Origin: Pseudomonas sp. RIT409
GTDB taxonomy: Bacteria; Pseudomonadota; Gammaproteobacteria; Pseudomonadales; Pseudomonadaceae
Length of the DNA: 64,000 nt
Direction: 5' to 3'
Assembly: GCF_003052515.2 (NCBI RefSeq)
Contig: NZ_QARE02000001.1
Location: 372,001-436,000, forward strand
Positions 60,286-64,000 of the stretch are shown piece after piece. The notes beneath the pieces were generated by a model. The model worked only from the letters and a program-made list of their open reading frames with translations, ran no database searches and was not told the origin of the DNA. The position numbers were made by a program, and so were the translations under genes. The first letter of the stretch is position 1; each line of letters begins with the position of its first letter.

Positions 60286-60618
60286 TCACTTCGCCATCAT
60301 GACGGTGTGAATGCTGAACATGATCCAGACAGACAGGCCAACCAGCAGGACGATGACCAACGTGGCGAACGCGAAGGTGATCACATTGTTACGTTGCGCG
60401 ATCGAACGGTCCAAGTGCAGGAAATACACGAGGTGAACCAGGACCTGCACGATTGCGAAGATCAGGACGATCCACAAGGTTGCGGTTTTCGACAGTGTCG
60501 GAAACATCACCAGACCGAAAGGAATCGCGGTCAGGATGATCGACAGGACGAAACCGATCATGTACGACTTGAAGCTGCCGTGGCTGGCATCGTCGTGAGA
60601 GTGATGCGAATTAGCCAT
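60286..60618 (-). CDS. cyoD: Cytochrome bo3 subunit IV
   Basis: A 110-residue three-TM subunit with a His-rich start ([15 protein letters not shown]), then '[20 protein letters not shown]' and two more helices. It aids CuB incorporation in E. coli. Stop and start are back to back with cyoC. Confidence 0.96.
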   Translation of the reverse strand: MANSHHSHDDASHGSFKSYMIGFVLSIILTAIPFGLVMFPTLSKTATLWIVLIFAIVQVLVHLVYFLHLDRSIAQRNNVITFAFATLVIVLLVGLSVWIMFSIHTVMMAK

Positions 60619-61245
60619 TTAAATGGTCCCCATCAGGTAGACAACGGTGAACACACAGATCCAGACCACGTCCAGGAAGTGCCAGAACAGACTGAGCATG
60701 CTCAGGCGAGTCTGGTTGGTCGAAGTCAGGCCGTTCTTGCTGACCTGATACATCAGGATCGCCATCCAGATCAGACCGCTGGTGACGTGCACACCGTGGG
60801 TACCGACCAGCGTGAAGAACGCCGACAGGAAGCCGCTGCGGTTAGGGCCGTAGCCTTCTTCGATCAGCAGATGGAATTCGTTGACTTCCATGCCGATGAA
60901 GCCCAGACCGAACAGGAAGGTGATGAACAACCAACCCAGCACGCCAGCTTTGTTGCCTTTGTGCATCGCGAGCATCGCGAAGCCGTAGGTGATCGAGCTG
61001 AGCAACAGGCAGGCGGTTTCGCCCAGCACGTAGGGCAGCTCGAAGATGTCGTGGCCCGAAGGACCACCGGCGACGTTGTTAACCAGCACTGCATAGATGG
61101 CGAAGATCGACGCAAACAGGATGCAGTCGGTCATCAGGTAGATCCAGAAGCCGTAGATCTTCATCTCGCCGGCATCGTGGTGATCATGGGCGTGGTCATG
61201 ATCGTGATCGTGACCTTTCGCCCCATCAAATACTAAGTTCGACAT
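60619..61245 (-). CDS. cyoC: Cytochrome bo3 subunit III
   Basis: A 208-residue five-TM subunit. A striking His/Asp-rich N-terminus ([18 protein letters not shown]) precedes the membrane part with '[20 protein letters not shown]' and '[15 protein letters not shown]'. The His cluster could bind metal; related sequences also have such tails. Confidence 0.97.
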   Translation of the reverse strand: MSNLVFDGAKGHDHDHDHAHDHHDAGEMKIYGFWIYLMTDCILFASIFAIYAVLVNNVAGGPSGHDIFELPYVLGETACLLLSSITYGFAMLAMHKGNKAGVLGWLFITFLFGLGFIGMEVNEFHLLIEEGYGPNRSGFLSAFFTLVGTHGVHVTSGLIWMAILMYQVSKNGLTSTNQTRLSMLSLFWHFLDVVWICVFTVVYLMGTI

Positions 61246-61248
61246 TGT

Positions 61249-63267
61249 TTATGCCTGCTCCAGCTTGTTGACAGGAGAATTCGCCTGGGCGTTACGCACC
61301 GAGGCCAGGATCTTGTGTTGCTCGCCTTCGATACGTGCCACTTCGGAAGCAGGAACCATGTAGCCCTGATCGTCGCGTGCAGCGTGGATGACGAAGTAAA
61401 CGACGGTGCCGATCAGACTGGCGGCAGCCAGCCAGAAGATGTGCCAGATCATCGCGAAGCCGAAGACGGTGAGCAGAGCGCCCATTACCAGGCCAGTCGC
61501 GGTGTTGTTCGGCATGTGAATGTCGGAGTACTTGGCCGGAACCTTGTACGCTTCACCATCACGCTTAGCGGCATAGAATGCGTCGATTTCTTCAGCCTTC
61601 GGCAGTTCTGCGAAGTTGTAGAACGGCGGTGGCGAGGAAGTGGACCATTCCAGTGTGTGGCCATTCCATGGGTCGCCGGTGACGTCCAGGTTCTGCTTGC
61701 GATCGCGGATACTCACGTAGATCTGGATCAGCTGACAGGCGATACCGATCATGATCAGCGCAGCACCCCAGAAAGCGACGTGCAGGTAAGGGGTCCAGTC
61801 CGGGTTGTCAGTGGTGTTCAGACGACGGGTCATGCCCATGAAGCCCAAGGCGTACAGCGGCATGAACGCCACGTAGAAGCCCGAGATCCAGAACCAGAAC
61901 GCTGCCTTGCCCCACTTCTCGTTCAGCTTGAAGCCGAATGCTTTAGGGAACCAGAACGCGAAGCCCGCGATGTAACCGAATACCGCACCACCGATGATCA
62001 CGTTGTGGAAGTGTGCGATCACGAACAGGCTGTTGTGCAGAACGAAGTCAGCACCCGGAATCGCCAGCAGAACGCCGGTCATACCACCGATGGAGAAGGT
62101 GATCATGAAGCCCAGGGTCCAGCAGACTGGCGCGGTGAAGCGCAGACGGCCCTGGTAGATCGTGAACAGCCAGTTGAACAGTTTCACACCCGTCGGGATG
62201 GAAATCAGCATCGTTGCCAGACCGAAGAAGGCGTTGACGCTGGCGCCCGAACCCATGGTGAAGAAGTGGTGCAGCCAAACCATGAAGCCCAGTACGGAAA
62301 TCGCGCCCGATGCGTAGATCATCGAGTGATGGCCGAACAGACGCTTGCCGGTGAAGGTCGAGATGACTTCGGAGAAGACACCGAACGCCGGCAGAATCAG
62401 GATGTAAACCTCGGGGTGACCCCATGCCCAGAACAGGTTCACGTACATCATTGGGTTACCGCCCAATTCGTTCGTGAAGATGTGGAAGTCCAGGTAACGG
62501 TCGAGGGTCAGGAACGCCAGGGTGCCGGTCAGGATCGGGAACGAAGCCACGATCAGGACGTTGGCCCAGGTGCAGGTCCAGGTGAAGATCGGCATGTCCA
62601 TCAGCTTCATGCCTGGGGTGCGCATCTTCAGGACGGTAACCAGGAAGTTAACGCCCGTCAGTGTCGTACCCAGACCGGACAACTGAAGCGCCCAGATGTA
62701 GTAGTCCACACCCACGCCCGGGCTGTAGCCCAGTTCAGACAGCGGTGGATAGGCAACCCACCCAGTGCGAGCGAATTCGCCGACGCCCAGGGAAACGTTC
62801 ACCAGCACCACACCAGAGATCAGCAGGTACAGGGACAGGGAGTTCAGGAACGGGAAGGCAACGTCGCGAGCGCCGATCTGCAGAGGCAGAACGATGTTCA
62901 TCAGGCCCGTGAAGAACGGCATCGCCATGAAGATGATCATGATCACACCGTGGGCGGTGAAGATCTGGTCATAGTGCTCAGGCGGCAGATAGCCAGGGGA
63001 GCCTTCGGTGGCCAGGGCCAGTTGGGAACGCATCATGATGGCGTCGGCAAAACCACGCAGCAGCATGACCATCGCGATGATGATGTACATCACGCCGATT
63101 TTCTTGTGGTCGACCGACGTCAGCCACTCGGTCCACAGGTAGGTCCACTTTTTGAAGTACGTGATCAGACCGAGTACCGCCGCACCGCCGATAGCGATCA
63201 TGGCAAGCGTGATCATGACTATCGGTTCGTGGAACGGAATCGCGTCCAGACTTAATTTACCAAACAT
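61249..63267 (-). CDS. cyoB: Cytochrome bo3 ubiquinol oxidase subunit I
   Basis: The 672-residue catalytic subunit with heme b, heme o3 and CuB, reducing O2 and pumping protons. Ligand motifs: '[17 protein letters not shown]' (heme b His), '[18 protein letters not shown]' (CuB His and Tyr cross-link), '[10 protein letters not shown]' (CuB His-His), and '[16 protein letters not shown]' (o3/b His). Complete and normal length. Confidence 0.99.
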   Translation of the reverse strand: MFGKLSLDAIPFHEPIVMITLAMIAIGGAAVLGLITYFKKWTYLWTEWLTSVDHKKIGVMYIIIAMVMLLRGFADAIMMRSQLALATEGSPGYLPPEHYDQIFTAHGVIMIIFMAMPFFTGLMNIVLPLQIGARDVAFPFLNSLSLYLLISGVVLVNVSLGVGEFARTGWVAYPPLSELGYSPGVGVDYYIWALQLSGLGTTLTGVNFLVTVLKMRTPGMKLMDMPIFTWTCTWANVLIVASFPILTGTLAFLTLDRYLDFHIFTNELGGNPMMYVNLFWAWGHPEVYILILPAFGVFSEVISTFTGKRLFGHHSMIYASGAISVLGFMVWLHHFFTMGSGASVNAFFGLATMLISIPTGVKLFNWLFTIYQGRLRFTAPVCWTLGFMITFSIGGMTGVLLAIPGADFVLHNSLFVIAHFHNVIIGGAVFGYIAGFAFWFPKAFGFKLNEKWGKAAFWFWISGFYVAFMPLYALGFMGMTRRLNTTDNPDWTPYLHVAFWGAALIMIGIACQLIQIYVSIRDRKQNLDVTGDPWNGHTLEWSTSSPPPFYNFAELPKAEEIDAFYAAKRDGEAYKVPAKYSDIHMPNNTATGLVMGALLTVFGFAMIWHIFWLAAASLIGTVVYFVIHAARDDQGYMVPASEVARIEGEQHKILASVRNAQANSPVNKLEQA

Positions 63268-63270
63268 CGT

Positions 63271-64000
63271 TTACTCCTCTGCCTGCGCAGCTGAATTCTT
63301 ACCCATGTCCATCCCTTCCATACCGGCCACTTCTTTCTTCTCGTGGACAATCTTGCCCGGCTTCATACCTTCATACTTGTCGATGATGATCTGGAACAGG
63401 TTCGGAGTGACCGAGGAGTAGAGTTCAACGGGGTTACGCTCGCTGGGCTTGGCCAGGGCGGCATACTCTTCCGTTGCCAGTTTTTTCGGCGAGTTCTTGA
63501 CATCGGCAACCCAGGCGTCGAAACCAGCCTGATCGGTTGCGGTTGCCTTGAACTTCATGCCGGTGAAGCCTGCGCCGCTGTAGTTGGCGGAGATACCGTC
63601 GAACTCGCCGTTCTCATTGGCGATCAGGTGCAGTTTGGTCTGCATGCCGGCCATTGCGTAGATCTGGCCGCCCAGTGCAGGAATGAAGAACGAGTTCATG
63701 ACCGAATCGGAAGTGATGCGGAAATTGATCGGGGTGTGAGCCGGGAAGACGATCTTGTTGACGGTGGCGATACCCTGTTCCGGGTAGATGAACAGCCATT
63801 TCCAGTCAAGCGAGACCACTTCGATGGTCAGGGGCTTCACGTCCGATTCCAGAGGACGATAAGGGTCCAGCGCGTGGGTGGACTTGTAGGTCACATAGCC
63901 CAGCACGATGATGATGGCCAGCGGTACCAGCCAGACCACCAGTTCAATCTTGGTCGAATGCGCCCAGTCGGGCGTGTAGGTCGCGCTCTTGTTTGTGGCA
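63271..64000 (-). CDS. cyoA: Cytochrome bo3 subunit II, 3' part
   Basis: The frame is open to the window edge, so the 5' end (signal and first TM) is missing; about 243 codons are visible. The second TM segment is '[18 protein letters not shown]'. The periplasmic cupredoxin-like domain has '[20 protein letters not shown]' and lacks the CuA cysteines, as expected for a quinol oxidase. The end is Met/Gly/Glu-rich. cyoB starts 4 bp downstream. Confidence 0.97.
   Translation of the reverse strand, partial: ATNKSATYTPDWAHSTKIELVVWLVPLAIIIVLGYVTYKSTHALDPYRPLESDVKPLTIEVVSLDWKWLFIYPEQGIATVNKIVFPAHTPINFRITSDSVMNSFFIPALGGQIYAMAGMQTKLHLIANENGEFDGISANYSGAGFTGMKFKATATDQAGFDAWVADVKNSPKKLATEEYAALAKPSERNPVELYSSVTPNLFQIIIDKYEGMKPGKIVHEKKEVAGMEGMDMGKNSAAQAEE

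Noticed and set aside
61315..63255. A 646-codon frame antisense to cyoB
   Set aside because: Gln/Asp/His-rich composition is what the opposite strand of a membrane protein gene gives; no start signal.

Overview
The window is a piece of a Pseudomonas chromosome, probably a plant-associated or environmental lineage rather than P. aeruginosa. The basis is gene order and protein sequence: xseA/guaB/guaA; suhB, trmJ, cysE and the complete isc operon; ndk-rlmN-pilF-rodZ-ispG-hisS-yfgM-bamB-der; queA-tgt-yajC-secDF; OprD porin; and cyoABCDE all read as typical pseudomonad genes. This is inference without a database search.

Layout. (1) About 1-9489: one end of an integrative conjugative-type element inserted at the 3' end of guaA. 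It holds the end of a trb mating-pore operon (trbJ end, a small trbK-like gene, trbL, a small membrane gene, terminator), a divergent control/replication module (AEP-primase-like Rep, AlpA-type regulator, a zinc/HTH protein, with a three-copy 10-bp-phased GTGCCT operator between), a visibly A+T-rich two-gene cargo (ABC-type ATPase plus RloB/TOPRIM-like partner, resembling AbiL-type anti-phage systems), and a tyrosine recombinase beside the guaA junction. The other end lies left of the window. (2) 9480-22650: guaA, guaB, a TauE/SafE permease, xseA, an M23 peptidase, leuA with a candidate leucine-rich leader peptide, a FlxA-like protein, an omega-amidase-like hydrolase, a methionine aminotransferase-like enzyme, and der. 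(3) 22801-38858: a long mainly leftward housekeeping block covering outer membrane assembly, tRNA charging, isoprenoids, cell shape, pilus, rRNA methylation, the Fe-S assembly operon, cysteine synthesis, and suhB on the opposite strand. (4) 38951-44277: an accessory catabolic-looking locus of LysR regulator, dicarboxylate symporter, an exported argininosuccinate-lyase-like enzyme and an OprD porin. (5) 44515-50818: glycine-zipper protein, secF/secD/yajC, tgt, queA, tRNA-Leu(CAA). (6) 50819-59142: an accessory stretch after the tRNA. It contains a decayed contact-toxin gene with a surviving immunity-like gene, an SDR/LysR pair, a DedA protein, a periplasmic cyclohexadienyl-dehydratase-like protein, an acetyltransferase and a glycosyltransferase. 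(7) 59385-64000: cyoE-D-C-B and the 3' part of cyoA, the cytochrome bo3 oxidase.

Most worth following: the ATPase/TOPRIM cassette in the guaA island, the shared GTGCC phased repeats at the regulator promoter and beside the attachment site, the repeated TACCATGC motifs between int and guaA, the toxin remnant with orphan immunity gene after tRNA-Leu, and the periplasmic lyase/porin/symporter locus that may make and take up fumarate from N-substituted aspartate-type compounds.
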